Shown here: positions 33,626 to 46,017 of the stretch, in pieces
Layout of the letters: each line of letters begins with the position of its first letter
Position numbering within the stretch: the stretch's first letter is position 1
Assembly: GCF_032854445.1 (NCBI RefSeq)
Contig: NC_088302.1
Span: forward strand, 52,794,046 to 52,858,045
Origin: Liolophura sinensis
Taxonomy: Eukaryota > Mollusca > Polyplacophora > Chitonida > Chitonidae
Reading direction: 5' to 3'
DNA: 64,000 nucleotides
Translations under genes and position numbers: made by a program
Notes under the pieces: model-generated
Told to the model about the DNA's origin: nothing
Seen by the model: the letters and a program-made list of their open reading frames with translations, nothing else
Databases searched by the model: none

Positions 33626-36600
33626 TACTTTGTGGTTAATCAGTGCGACGCCCAAAATGGAGTGAAGGGTGAATGCAAGAATACGTTATGTATAGGGCAG
33701 TGGGGATGGTGCTTTAATTTCGATCCTCCAGTGAGTAGAATGCAGTATTGGCTTGCATAGATGTCAGTTTCAGTATTTATGTTGGCCCTGTCACAATGAA
33801 CTGTTCCAGTTCCTCGAAGAAATCATGTCAAAGGCACCAAATCAAACGCAGGACGCAGTCAGTGTACTCTATCATTGCTTGCTTAATCCACTTATGCTCA
33901 GAGACAAATAGGGAAGTTGAGGCCTACAAAGTGACCAGAAATACTCCCGAAGAAGCACTAAGGCGCAAGCAGGACAAAAGCAAAGATCAAAGCAAACATA
34001 CATTGATCCTGTATCTACGTGTGCAAGCCTGTGATTGAATATGCATGTGTGAAACTACAGACATGGACAGCGGACGTCTTTTATTACTGTACCCATTTAC
34101 CTACGACCGTTATCATATAATGCTTCGCACAGTATGGCTGCATCATCAGATATCCGACGGAACCGGCAAGGTCTAATATATCGTGTTGGAATGTTGAAAG
34201 CAATGATGGCTGACAGAGAAGGATTTATTAACGGTGTGGCGAACTATTGTCACTGCCTGGTACAATATGCACCTGATCCACACAGTACTGTGGGCATGCT
34301 TTACGTAAAAAGCGGTATTTGCCCTTTTTCCTTATCCGAGGCTTTTTGTTGAAAGCATTGCTCAAATGACGTCTACAGTGAATGGACTGTGTGAGCTAAA
34401 AAACAGGGAGATGTTAATGTAAGAATAGCAACAAAGTAAATCTTATAACATGCGAATACAGGGGGTTGTTTGTCTTTGGTAGGATGGAGACAGAAAAAAC
34501 TTTTCTTTACCTGTGACGTCAGTACAAAGCGAAGACAATGCCTAGAAGTGTTGTTTTTATTCCAAAAAAGCTACAAGTTTACAAAGTAGCACATAATGCC
34601 TTAATCTTAGCTATAGGAGCCTAAGATCGTGGATTATGAATCAGCTTTCATTTGGCCGCTCTGGCAGTGAAATACTTTTCGGGATGTGTGCCAGCCATGA
34701 TTATAATCTTACTTGCATGTAATAATTGTGACCAAGGAGTTCCATTACACAATCTGATCAAACACGACGTCATTTCAAAAAAGTGATGTATAGGTTTATA
34801 CACTTTGGGCGATGTGTACATTGGTCGATATGTGATAATTTATGTGCACATTAGGGGTCAGAGGCTTTGTGTAATTTTTTTTCATGTAGGTATAACTACA
34901 TGATTCACTTTTTAAACTGATGACGTGAATCTCAGAGTAACCAAGAGACTGTTACCCCACACAATGTACAACACAAGGTGAAACATTTGTGACGATGTCA
35001 GTCAGTTGGTCAGCCCGTCTGTTCGCCCATCGTGAATACCTTCCACATGTGAACAGGGTATTTTCAACAAACCGCCATTTCTGCTGCCTAAACCTGCTGT
35101 AAACAACTTCATACACTGACATGTGCTTGCCATAGGCGAACAAAGGGACGACTTCAGACTACATAAGGAGGCAAGAATGCTTGGAGACAGAGGCGTAAAT
35201 AGAAGGATGCATGAAAGGTGCATCTAGTCCCGTTCAGTAAATGACGATAGATGATAGATTAAAACCGATCAAGCCAATGAATGGTTGATCACCGCCATGC
35301 AGGCTGTAATAACTAAAGTGACAGTTTCTAATTGGTTACATGCAATGCTTCGCTCACGGAATGGGATCTTGCGGCGCCACAGTCGAGTCTGTTGGCACAG
35401 CGTGGACATGCTTTTCTTTCATCCGGACTTGGCTACATTCAAAAATGTAATTAAATGAAAACTGTTTGAATTCAGCTGTATTTTCCCCTAATATATGGAT
35501 TTACTGTACCATTCGAGCTTGTCACGCTTATTCATATCATTTGGTCCTTATGACCAAATTTATCTCTGAAAATTTCTTTTTTTTTTACGAAGAAGTACGA
35601 CTAATTTTGGTGTAATATATCCAGTTTGTGGCAGCCTACATCAGCATGAGGATAAGACCATTTGTATAAAACAGTTTTTGAGTCCTGATTTTAAAATATA
35701 ATATTGCCCCATTGTTATAACACAACTATAAAGACTTGATTAATGGCAAAAACCGAATGTGTGAGAAAGGAGTAATTAGGGAACGGTTTTGTTCGAATGC
35801 TGTACCCGCTAGGGAGTATTGTACCAGCCTGAGTTGTCGCCCGTGTGGAGATGTTGTCTGCATAGAGATACAGAGACATGCATATCATCTCATGACACCT
35901 GGAACAAAAAGTATGGCTAATCAATTTGACTCAAAGGGCTGTTTTTCTGTGACATGTGTACTAGGGTGATTGCTGAACGAGGCTGAGAATGGATGTCACT
36001 GATAAACCACCTTTCTATTTGAAATCAGAGACTAGAAACAGAATAAACAGGAAGGAAAAATATCAGAAATTACAACACGATATAAAACATGTCAAAACTG
36101 ACAACAAAATGTTAGACAATTTTCGACTTCTCATTAAGCTGAGTGTTTCTTGGGGGCAACGAGCTAGGCGTGTTTTGGCATTTCTTTGAAAACTATTGGA
36201 GCTGTAATAGCCAGTTTCATCAGTATCGATTGGAATTTTTTTTTATGACGTCATCACTTTATTCCTAGAGACTGGTTGAGTTGGACAATGGCACGACATG
36301 CCAAAAAGCTGCTGACATCCATGTTGGTTTCATACACTAAACACACAATCTTTTGTCTGTAAAGCTATAACCAATCCCTGACGTGGTTTCGAAAGAGAAG
36401 CAAATGAGGATGGTGGATTCTATATGATTATGGCAAAAGGAAATCACCAGAATAGAATAAAAGGCTTACAGCCTAGATAGTAAAATCAGAGCAGCGATGA
36501 CAATGTGATATCTGGCCAATGGTCACATGTAACCAATGAAATACGGTCTTTTGTCAATTTACCTTAGGTAGAGTTTTATTGTAACTGTTCGTGTAAATGC

Positions 36601-37539
36601 TTAAATAGCATTAAACTATTGCTACTATTTGAGATAATCAAACTAGAGCCTGTTGTCAAAGACAAGTGATAACATATATTCTTGCTGAAAGACTGTGGCA
36701 TTTTCACATCGAGAACTGATTTTGCCCGCATTATGTACGTCAGTTGCAAATGCCAGTATTGAGATGCTTTAAAGGTGGAAAAGGCATAATAAATACATAA
36801 AGGCCAGATGAAAGAGTGCGAGAAGTTAGTTGGAAATGTGGTCTTCAATATTACTGTGGTCAATGCTTGGTTTTCTCAGAGTGGTGTTGTCTGTTTTGAT
36901 GTTTCCCTTGACATACATAGGAAAGTTGTTTCACTGAGCGTATTCCGAGGTTTAGTTACAGACGTGTTATCTTAAGTCGAGTAACACGCAGGGCGAGACA
37001 ATTACAGGAGAGATAAAGCAGGTCCTTGCACGCAACTTGTACTCTCCAAACTTAGCCATGTTGGTTTACATCAAGGCTTTTTTGAGAAGTAATCCGATCC
37101 GGAAATTCGGTGGGATGGCTAGTAATCACACCTGGAAATTCTTACAGGACCTGAATTTCCTGAATACAGGATATACATGGTAGCACTATACCACCGGAAG
37201 TCTATGTCTTACAGGAAACATAATTCTTTCGGGAATTATTTTTCTCTTGGCCTCTTCCACGATCAATGCCACAAACTCTAGTGAATACAGGAATGATATA
37301 TAGATATTTTAGAGCAAGTGGGGCGTTTCTGTGAGTCTTGTGTGTTTTATTACCGGGGATTTCAGCACAAGGACATAGCCATATGCATATTTCATGATAT
37401 ACCTCGGCAGGGATGGGTATGTCTTGTAAATGACGTTGTGAGAAAGGTCAGTGCAAAGGAGACAGCATGGTGGACATACAACATCACCCATAGATAGATG
37501 GTCACATGTATCACATACATAAGCCTCTGTTAACGACTT
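33626..37539. other. Intergenic, nothing recognised
   Basis: AT-rich, with several open frames under 100 codons on both strands; none resembles a family I know. No array over 100 bp was seen. Confidence 0.5.
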
Positions 37540-38310
37540 GTGTTGTCTGGGACAGGCCACATGGGTGCACTGAATCTGTCCAAGGCCCTCTCCATTGTAA
37601 CGACGGGTAATATCCCGGGGTGTTTCCGCGCAGCTCCTAACCGATTAAACCAGCATACCTCGAGATTTACAACACTACGTAAACAGGACGGGCGACCATT
37701 AACGTCCGGTCTTCTCCATCTATTAGGACTGTCAACTATTCCGAGTACTTCGCTGAGTAAATAGGAAACCAAGAGTACATTCAGTACTTGCTCAATCGAT
37801 AAGTCAATCAGTCATTTCGCTTGTAAGCGAACTACGTAGCTGGGGTATTTGTAAACTCAGTCAACCGACCAAACCTGCCAGATGATCGCTATAAAGTGTC
37901 AGGCTTTACTACAGTAGATCTCACCGCAGGCTCTACAGGTTCTGCCTAAACGGGGACTAGGGGCTGAATAGTCATTGTGATGAATCAGATCAGAATGTTG
38001 TATATGGGAACAGTTGCAGTTAAAAAGCTGCTAAGAGATACATTTTTGATTAACGACAGTCTATAAACTAGCAAGGTGCACCATTTGAATAATGGCTTGA
38101 TTTATTCGCCTGAGCCCAACTCATATTGGCTTTCTATCCCTTAATACGGATAGATAGGTTGCCAGTAAACTGCTGATGGCCGTGTGTTACCCCCGGACAT
38201 TGTTTTGGAAATTGGTTGGCGGCTTGTATACGAAAGCCTAGTTCCATTACTATAGAATGTTACGGCCTCAGTGCGATGTTATTGACTTCCGGATGACACA
38301 TTATCTAAAT
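37540..38310 (+). repeat. Macro-repeat unit 1, block W
   Basis: Matches 49600-50450 (for example CCTCGAGATTTACAACACTA, AGTAAATAGGAAACCAAG and GCGAACTACGTAGCTGGGGT) and in part 43140-43800. It includes a GGGGACTAGGGGCTGAATAG core and a decayed SINE-like part (GCCTGAGCCCAACTCATA near 38110). A short frame ending in SK-stop is preserved in this copy and the 49.6-kb copy. Confidence 0.85.
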
Positions 38311-39750
38311 GTTTAGCTCAGATAGACCACTAATCAACGTTACTTGGAGATGCTTTTATGTTTCATGAATCGATATCAATCGTTTAAAACGTCAAAAACG
38401 GAAGAAAAACGGTAGAATGTAGTGGTAAACACCGGAAAATCTACTCCACAACGATTGAGCCACTTGTGACGTCACAGCAGTACATTCTCTCCAGGTATTT
38501 GAGGCTTCTCTATGTGTACAACACAGACCACAGGAAACAACGGCTATACTTTTACAGCTAATTTCGAGATTATTCCATGGCCATGTGTGGCTTTGCGACT
38601 GCAGTAATACAATGCAGGGTACTGTAAAATTACATACACGGCCTAAAAATGCCATAGATTGAGAAAATATAGACCAGGTCTCATTAAAAACACCCTATGA
38701 TTACAAAGAACTCAATCGTAGTCGCATGAGACTTGGTCATTCAGCCATGGCAACTAAAATAAAAGGCCAGCTGACGAGGCTTATATCCCCCAAGTCCAGA
38801 TTTGCACTCCTGGAATGCAGAGGTTACTTGCTTGTTGAAACACCAGCCTATTCACACCTCGCCTACAGGCCTCTCTGTGCGCGTGATACCCCACAGCACG
38901 CCATACCTTGAAGCCAGTAACGTGAGCTCAGGCAAAATGTTAATTGGCATTTCTGTGTGTTGCCAATCGCTGTTTCTATTCAATATAATTCAAGCTTTAT
39001 CTATTTTTGTCGGTGATAGTTTTTTAAAACAGAAAAGATCAGCGCGATTATTACTTTCACCCATGTTGAGCGACAGACTTCTCGCACTTCAACTCACAAT
39101 CAGCTGGCCCGACTACATGCAGCCGGTAGGCCTATCGCGCGACTTGGCTATAAAACTTATACTCTTTGGACTGTGAAATGGCGCCCCATTCTCCACGGGT
39201 ATAACAATAATTCTATGGATGTCCAGATCGTGTCAGACAAACGAATCTACGGTGGCCGGTATGTGAGCGAAAATCGGACGTCGTGTCGCCCAGTTGCTAT
39301 GGTGTAAATGCTTTTCCAGGATCTAATACAACTCCGGTATCTTTCAAAATATTTGTTGTAAAACTGTTTCACTTTCATGTATATGATTTCAGGGTGCCAG
39401 TTAAGAGGTGTACACAGAGGTAATTGCAAATTTAGTCATACGATAGCTTCAGGAAAAACACACAAGTGGATAGGCCAAATGCATGGATTTGTGTCCTGTC
39501 AATGCTTTCCATTGCTTTTCGATACATTGTTCCGACAAGTGTTCACGGCATGACGTCATCCAACCAGGGCTCCGCGGCCGACAAGATAGGCAGACGATCC
39601 AACTTTAATAGGGTTTTTTTTAAGAGGAACTAGTTAAATTAATATTTTTTAACATTCAGTTTACATACCAACATAGCAAAGATATTGTGTGTAGGGAACA
39701 TTTAGTATGAAAATAACGCCGTTGGGTTCTCCGTTAAGTCTTAAATTGCT
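38311..39750. other. Unit-1 spacer, nothing recognised
   Basis: Between W and V of unit 1. Blocks X and U, which follow W in other units, are not recognisable here. Confidence 0.5.
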
Positions 39751-39754
39751 TGAT

Positions 39755-39990
39755 AAATATGCGGCCCGTATTCAGGTGAAAATAAATACGCGCCCCGTAT
39801 TCAGGTGAAAATAAATACGCGCCCCGTATTCAGGTGAAAATAAATACGCGCCCCGTATTCAGGTGAAAATAAATACGCGCCCCGGTTTTCAGGTGAAGAT
39901 AAATACGCGCCCCGGTCTTCCGGTGAAGATAAATATGAGCCCTGGTCTTCAGATGAAGATAAATATGAGCCCTGGTCTTCAGGTGAAAGT
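39755..39990 (+). repeat. 29-30-bp array made from the first bases of block V
   Basis: Eight units of GTGAA(A/G)ATAAATACGCGCCC CG.TTCAG. GTGAA starts at 39776, 39805, 39834, 39863, 39893, 39923 and 39953, so the period changes from 29 to 30 bp. The unit equals the first ~30 bp of V (GCCCTGGTCTTCAGGTGAAG), single-copy in all other V copies. Confidence 0.92.
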
Positions 39991-41950
39991 CAGAAAAACC
40001 CGACCTTTTCGTACAGACAAGGCAACCATTTTCTACTTAGCTTCACGAAAGACTCAACCTGAAGAGCTCGACTTGCTGACCTGTTTTACGCCAATTTTGC
40101 AAGCGAGCATATGTGCTAATTTGATTTTCAAGGCTTCATGTTTAAATATTCAGGGCCAAATCGATTTCTACTTTGCCCGCTTGCCGGACATGGGGCTGTG
40201 TGCTCGGAGGTTCACCCGCGACATACGCGTCCAACAGTAACAAATGTGGATGCTTCTATCTATTGGGCGATACTGTAACACTCCCATTTGTTTTGGACAC
40301 AGGTCAATTTAATTCCTGTCACGCCAGCGGAAGGAAAAAGTAATTCTCCACCTCGGCGTTTTTTCTCCAGTCCCCGATGGGCTCTTGCCCAAATCCTACA
40401 CTGGTTCATGATAATGTTCATGATTTTTTTTGCTGTAAGGTTATCGTCATTTGGAGCTTTCTGCAGACAGCCACCCTGGTGAGAGTATGCAACAGACATA
40501 GAGACTGAATGTGTAGCCTATACGTGGAGCTAGAATACACCTCCTGTTGGGATAATCTCTTGGTGGAATACACCTCCTGTTGGGATATACTTTTTGTTGG
40601 GATATACCTGCTGTTCGGATTATCTCCAGTTGGGGTACACCTCCTGTTGGGATAATGTCCTGTTGCAATAGACCTCCTGTTGGGATAATCTTCCGTTGGA
40701 ATACACCCCCTGTTGGGATAATCTCCAGTTGGGGTACACCTCCCGTTGGGATACACCTACTGTTGGAATAGAGCTTCTGTGGGACACACCTCATTGTGGC
40801 ATATTGTGTCGTAAATAAAGCGCAAAGTATTTGTTCCGTCATAAAAAGGTTGACTTGTACGGGAGATTTGCACCAGTCTGCGATTTCACAACCGACAGCG
40901 GCGATGCTATGTAGGCCTACAGGATGATTTGCCGCGTCAGCAGTATGTTACTACCTTCTGACAGGGTAGGTGACAATACTGACATTATTTAGCCACCATA
41001 CAGTCCAGGAGAATGTCATAATAAGGTTACTGTCATTGTAAATAGGAATGGCGAAACAATTAACGGCTGTCTCATTTTTCTGTTGTCTGTGGCTGACGTA
41101 GGGAAAAACTGTCCAAGGCTTTAAGTACGGAAGTAGTAACATCGGTTCGTTCGGACTGAAGATTGTAGAGGTCACCTTTGATCATTGGAACGTCAGATTG
41201 ACTGTGGACATGGGTCAATACTATGTCCCTTTAAATGGCGGTTGAAAAGGAAGACATGCCTATTGATCCTTTGACATTAATTGCTTTGTTTGATTGAAAC
41301 ACCGTCAGATTCCTTCTTTAACAGTCCTAGCGTTTCACTTTGACCAAACTTACAGAAACAAACTGGAGATCAAAGGAAAACCAAAACACGCACAACTTTT
41401 CTGTCCTCATGTTCGGAAAATGTTGTTTGGTTGAAATAAAAAAGACGAAAAAAGCTAAAAACTATAATTTGAATCCAATACTTCAGACAGAGTTAATGCC
41501 CTCCAGGTGGAAATTTCCTTATAGTAGGTGAAACTGTTGTTATATACCCTTTCTGAAATATTAAATAACAACAGCATGTTCCACGACGACGGACACTAAA
41601 TGCTTTCATACCAAAGTTCTGGCTGGCCTTCCTGGAAAGCGGTTAAGTTGAATTCCATGAGGTATACGCCGAATTAGAAATGAGGATACAGTTAAGGAAC
41701 CAGTGTACTATAGGGTTATTTTAATGAACTTAAATTTGTGATTTTATCCAAAACTGTATAAAAAATAATAATATCGAACCTCTCCCACCCAAATATATGC
41801 GATATTAAGTCAGCTCAGAGGTGGTAAGGACAACATTGTCCTTACACCGATAGCTAGGCTGTTTTAAGTCGTTACAGCTAAGCGCCAGCAATGAAAAATC
41901 CGTCTGTTTTAATCTTAAATGTTTTAAATTCCACTTTGACCACAGAGGGA
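39969..41950 (+). repeat. Macro-repeat block V, copy A
   Basis: Contains GCTTCACGAAAGACTC, CATGTTTAAATATTCAGGGC, GGCGATACTGTAACA.TCCC, a 17-bp VNTR (40535-40795) and later AATAAAGCGCAAA and AACTGGAGATCAAAG. These markers recur in order at 46.0, 51.7, 56.6, 58.5 and 63.2 kb. Frames are not conserved among copies, so it is probably noncoding. Confidence 0.9.
40535..40795 (+). repeat. 17-bp VNTR in V copy A
   Basis: Units of ACCTCCTGTTGGGATAA/TAC 16-17 bp long, about 14 copies (CTCCTGTTGG at 40541 and 40574, with a variant between). The - strand stays open across it as an IPTGG-type repeat, a by-product of the unit. Confidence 0.9.
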
Positions 41951-42059
41951 ATTTTGATGAGCTATTAATCCATAGTCAAAAGGCATCAGCAATACCACAA
42001 CGTGTTTCATTCTACATGACACGGGTTAATATATCTACGTTTTGCAAACATTTTCATTC

Positions 42060-42870
42060 ACCTTACACAGTGTTTTTTTTGTTATGTACGGGGCCCAGTT
42101 TCACATAGGTGTTGTACATATACCTGAGCGTGCGTGTAATAGGATTCAGGCATCTCGACGAGTAAGAGATGACGTGGCTATTTGAGAAAACGAATATGCA
42201 CTTGAGTAAAGTGGTGGAAAACAATGTAGTAGGAAAAGTGATGTGTGTGTCGACAGATATTGAGAGATAAGAGAAAGAGATTGTTCAATACCAGTTGTGT
42301 GGATATTATCCGTTTTAATCAGCCGTGTTTCTAATCAATCGAGTTTCCAATCAGCGGTGTACAGCTACTGAGGCAAACATGGTAACCTGAAAACATAGCA
42401 ACCTTCACTAACTGGTTTCCCTGGTGCCACTGACATGAGGAAGGTGTTTCAGTGACCTTGTTGTGGGATTGACAGTTACAAATATGTCAGCTCTTCTCCG
42501 GGAAAAGCCGCACCGGCGAGAGTGCTGTTAAAATTTATGGTGAAGTAAAAGTCGTCGTTTCACGCAACTTGTCTTTCCTAATATTTCACTTGGCCATGTT
42601 TAACGCCTCTCACAGAAATAACGAGTTCTCTGTAAAATGACCCCTTACCACGACGCGTCAGAAAATTTTTTGACCGCCTCTATTCGTAAAAATGGGGCTA
42701 TACATCTCAGGACTGTGTGAGAAATGTATGGCAGAGAAGCAGATTGTTTTCAGACACTATGTCGATTACACCCTGTTCCGTCCACGACCAGTACCACTAT
42801 GTTTTGTGAATATCTGAGTCAAATATATGTGTATGAGAGCATGTGTTGACGATCATTTCTGGTTTATACA
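42060..42870 (+). repeat. Macro-repeat block Z, copy 1
   Basis: Includes GGGCCCAGTTTCACATAG at 42091 (half of a small inverted-repeat element), TCTCGACGAGTAAG.GATGA and GTGTGG.TATTATCC, all recurring near 49.1-49.3 and 54.2-54.4 kb. CTGTAAAATG.CCCCTTAC to the TATATATGT region matches 54670-54870. Confidence 0.8.
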
Positions 42871-42961
42871 TTATAAAGGCCAATTTCCACTGCACACCGC
42901 GCCGCACGCCCGATGTTTGCCGAAAGTCTCCGGTGACAAACGAGAAGATTGTTGATACAAG

Positions 42962-43111
42962 ATGGCCGCCACCGTCAGGCATAGCAACCGCGATGGTGCT
43001 GATGACGACTCAGAGGAAGAGTTGCTTCTTTTGCTTATTGTGGCAACGCGACAGCGAAAACACAGGAAACGAAATAGCCGAATATTGGTGGGACTTTTCT
43101 TTCGTAAGTGA
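42962..43111 (+). pseudogene. Short frame like the N-terminus of a PIF/Harbinger nuclease, copy 1
   Basis: 49 codons plus stop: an acidic cluster (ADDDSEEE), a leucine run (LLLLLIVATR) and a basic cluster (RQRKHRKRNSR). This acidic, Leu-rich then Arg/Lys-rich order is typical of the start of HARBI1-like transposase proteins, but no catalytic domain follows. A related frame, with a similar leader before its ATG, lies at 49385. A donor-like CGTAAGTG overlaps the end, so it could be a first exon remnant. Confidence 0.35.
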
Positions 43112-43139
43112 AATGCACATAATGATTTGCATTCTAGAT

Positions 43140-43800
43140 TTAAGGTACATTCAGCACGTACTCAATGGATGAGTCAGTCAGTCATTTCACTTGTAAGCGA
43201 ACTAATTAGCTGGAGTTCCGCTTAATCGGTGACTAGGGGCTGTATAGTTATTAATCAGATCAGAATGTTGTATGTGGGAACGGTTGCAGTCAAAAGCTGC
43301 TAAGATATACATTACTGATTAACGACAACCTATAAACTAGCAAGGTGTACCATTTGAACAATGGTTTAAGTTATTCGCCTGAGCCCAGCTCATACTGGCT
43401 TTCTATCCGTTCACACGGATAGATAGTTCGCCAGTAACCTACTGATGGTTGTGTGTTACTCCCGGGTACTGTTCGGTTTCCTCCCACCATAATGCTGGCC
43501 GTCGTCGAATAAGTGAAATATTCTTGAGCATTAAATAAATAATTGCTTCGTTTGCCTCTTTCCGTCAACAATAAAAACTGCTTCTCTTTTCATGAATCCG
43601 TCCTAATTTCTGTTATTATCTTATTTCTTAGTTTATGTTTGGTGATTTGTGTTGGGCATTGTTTTGGAAATTGAATGATCGCTGGTATACAAACACCTAG
43701 TTCGATTAGTCCAGAATGTTACAGACTCTGTGCAACATTGTTGGCTTCCGGATGATACATTATCTGAATGTTAGTTTTGATTGACCACTAATCAACGTTA
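43140..43800 (+). repeat. Macro-repeat unit 2, block W
   Basis: Shares GTACTCAATGGATGAGTCAG-like sequence, GTAAGCGAACTA.TTAGCTGG and GGTGACTAGGGGCTGTATAG with units 1 and 3, and ends in CCACTAATCAACGTTACCTG like unit 1. It contains a forward SINE-like body at 43372-43552. Confidence 0.85.
43372..43552 (+). mobile_element. SINE-like body (molluscan type), forward
   Basis: CCCAGCTCATACTGGCTTTC, then CGGTTTCCTCCCACCATAAT, GCTGGCCGTCGTCGAATAAG and TGAAATATTCTTGAG, then AAATAAATAA. This series matches the 3' body of a tRNA-derived SINE family I know as very common in bivalve and gastropod sequences. No pol III promoter is preserved. Confidence 0.7.
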
Positions 43801-43839
43801 CCTGGAGTCCCTACCCAGAACTGACAGAGAGGCAAGGTG

Positions 43840-44240
43840 AATCATATTTCAACCGCCATTAGAAACGTCATCTGGATGACAGCATATCCGAGAGTTTTAT
43901 CTCGGTTTACAGGAGATTTCCAAGCTGGTTTTAACAGTTCCATTTTCTTCACATCGCATTAGTGATCAACTATCAAAGAAACTGTCCTTGAGGCAAATAT
44001 ATGTGATATGACCGCAAACAGCTCTCCTGTTTCTCCGGCATTCTGCTCAAGCAAACCTCTTCCCCCACGAAAGTATTCCCGAGAGAGTCACATCTCATTT
44101 TGGCATTTTGCGTATTGAACTTAGCCAATTTCTTTCCTCCGTTCAAGCCGTGATGTGAAGGCACATGACAATAGCTGCAATACTGGAAATGAAATATTAA
44201 ACTCCATCTAAAATCAGGTGTTATGATTGTCGTACTCAAG
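43840..44240 (+). repeat. Macro-repeat block X, unit 2
   Basis: Matches 61660-62090 (GAGAGGCAAG, ATTAGAAAC, CTGGATGACA, GATTTCCAA..TGGTTTTAAC, TGACATCGC-like). It sits between W and U in both units. Confidence 0.75.
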
Positions 44241-44639
44241 GCATTATCTAATTTAAAACCTTCTCAAAATTACGAAGTTTCATTTCCGGATGATTAGCAT
44301 CTTGGAGGTATTTTAACATGTAGTGCGGAAAGTGGCTCGAGATTAAATCTAATATCAAAGAGAGAGGAGACGAGAGCTGCGATCTCTTAAGCAGAATTGT
44401 AAGAAAAGTGCAGTGAGGTTGACTGAGACGTCACTGATCTAGAATTACTCAAAATAGTGGGTTGTCGTCACATTCGATTAACAATCACATAAAAACAATA
44501 CAAAGTGACCAAAACTGATGTAAGCAGCAAATCAGGCAACTAAGTAGTCAGCTCTGTACACCTGAAATTTATTATTTTTGAAAGAACTAGCCTATAAATC
44601 TGAAGTATTTTCAGCTTTGTACCCATGTCTTAAATCCTA

Positions 44640-46015
44640 GCAAGGTTAAAATATGAGCAGGATCAATAGAGGGTTTTTGTTTTATACACGTGCAGCTTGT
44701 TCGAAATACTTTTAAAGCTTTTAATGTACTGTAAAATACGGTACTTAAATTCATTCCGAGCCAGAAACCAAATGATGCAGCCAGGTTCTGGTAATTGGTG
44801 AGAAAGGAACGATGAATTTAAACGTATAAGAAAAAATAGCATTTTAGTTCGACATCAAAATAGAAAAGAAAAGAGCTTTTTTCGTCATTCATTGGCAACA
44901 TTTGCTAAGAATCGAAATATGACCGCACGTTTGAATAAATCCACGCACATTTAGCAAAACTGCTGAAAAAACACGTTAACGTTGACCAAGTGGAATGATT
45001 CTCACGATGACCCTCTCAACCTAGAGAGGCTCTCAAACATACATATGATTTCGATAAGCATTGCAATGTTATTATAAATGTTGCCTCTTCCCTTTCCGGA
45101 ACACCAGACAGACTGATGGATATGTTAACTGGCCAAAGTCTTCTGAATACTACAGTACAACAAATGTTATTCTCTTTGGTCATGATACCGAGGTGTAGAA
45201 TCTCTACACTGTGACAGCCAGTAAATACTTGTTACCTTCAGTAAGTTTCCAAGAGCCTTCACTTTCTTATTAATTACAGCTTAAAATCCAGCTTGCCAGC
45301 AGACGTAAGTTAGCACCAGACTTTTTTTTCGTTATTCGTGTATCAGGTATGTGCTAGCACCACATTCGTTATTCGAATCTGGAATAACACGCTGGAAATA
45401 CAGAATTTAGCAAGGCATTCGTTTTTCGTTGTACTATTTATTTATTTATTTATTTATGAAATAACGAAAACGAATATGGTGCTAAATTCCAGTCATAATC
45501 GGGCTAGCACTTCTCTGAAGAACCGGATAAGGGGAAACATGGAGGTACAAAACTCGAATAAACTTCTTCTTTCACCTCCGAATAACGTGCCAGCAACATG
45601 TTCGAGACAGCCTGTTACTGGAAGTATAATGGTGAACACGATGCTAAAGTCTGTACGCCCACCAGGTCATTAAGATCTAATTGTCGAATCTGGTGCCAGC
45701 ATGATCTTCGTTGTTCAAATACAGAAAAACCAATATGGAGCAAACTTCTATATTGACAACACGTTTTTCGAGATCAAATAACGAATATCGTGCCAGCTCA
45801 TTATTAGATATTCGAATAACGAATAACAAAAAAATACGAACCTGGTGCTAACTTCTGGTCGCTAAATTTGCTCCTTCAAGAGTGCACACCTGACACTGTC
45901 ATGTGGACCAAAAGCGCAGTCAAAGGACATTAGTCATGGTGAACAAAACGCAGTGAAGAGTAATCAATTCTATCTTTTTAAAGCAACACAAGATTTAGTT
46001 TCATTTTTCTTTTAA
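44640..46015 (+). repeat. Macro-repeat block U, unit 2
   Basis: Starts near AGGGTTTTTGTTTTATACA. It shares GAGCCAGAAA.CAAATGATGC, GATGACCCTCTCAACC, GTTAACTGG.CAAAGTCTTC and AGGTGTAGAATCTCTACACT with 50720-51735, and more distantly with 55900-56635 and 62150-63165. It contains a 0.56-kb foldback element. Confidence 0.88.
45300..45857. mobile_element. Foldback/MITE-like element, long form
   Basis: Left end AGTTAGCACCAGA-C(T8)-CGTTATTCG and right end CGAATAACGAATAAC-A7-T..GAACCTGGTGCTAACTTCTG are inverted copies. The interior repeats CGTTATTCG/CGAATAACG and AAATCCAGTC motifs and has no transposase. A ~180-bp form occupies the equivalent place in unit 3, and units 4 and 6 lack it. Confidence 0.75.
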
Positions 46016-46017
46016 AA

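Noticed and set aside
37530-37772. Frames conserved in both strands between the W copies at 37.5 and 49.6 kb
   Set aside because: Similarity is as expected from recent duplication of the whole block; no known domain, and differences do not favour one frame.
40418-40842. Antisense frames with repeated IPTGG-type peptides (also at 46.5-47.3 kb and 52.0-52.4 kb)
   Set aside because: By-products of the 17-bp VNTR; frame order differs among copies and no conserved flanking domain exists.
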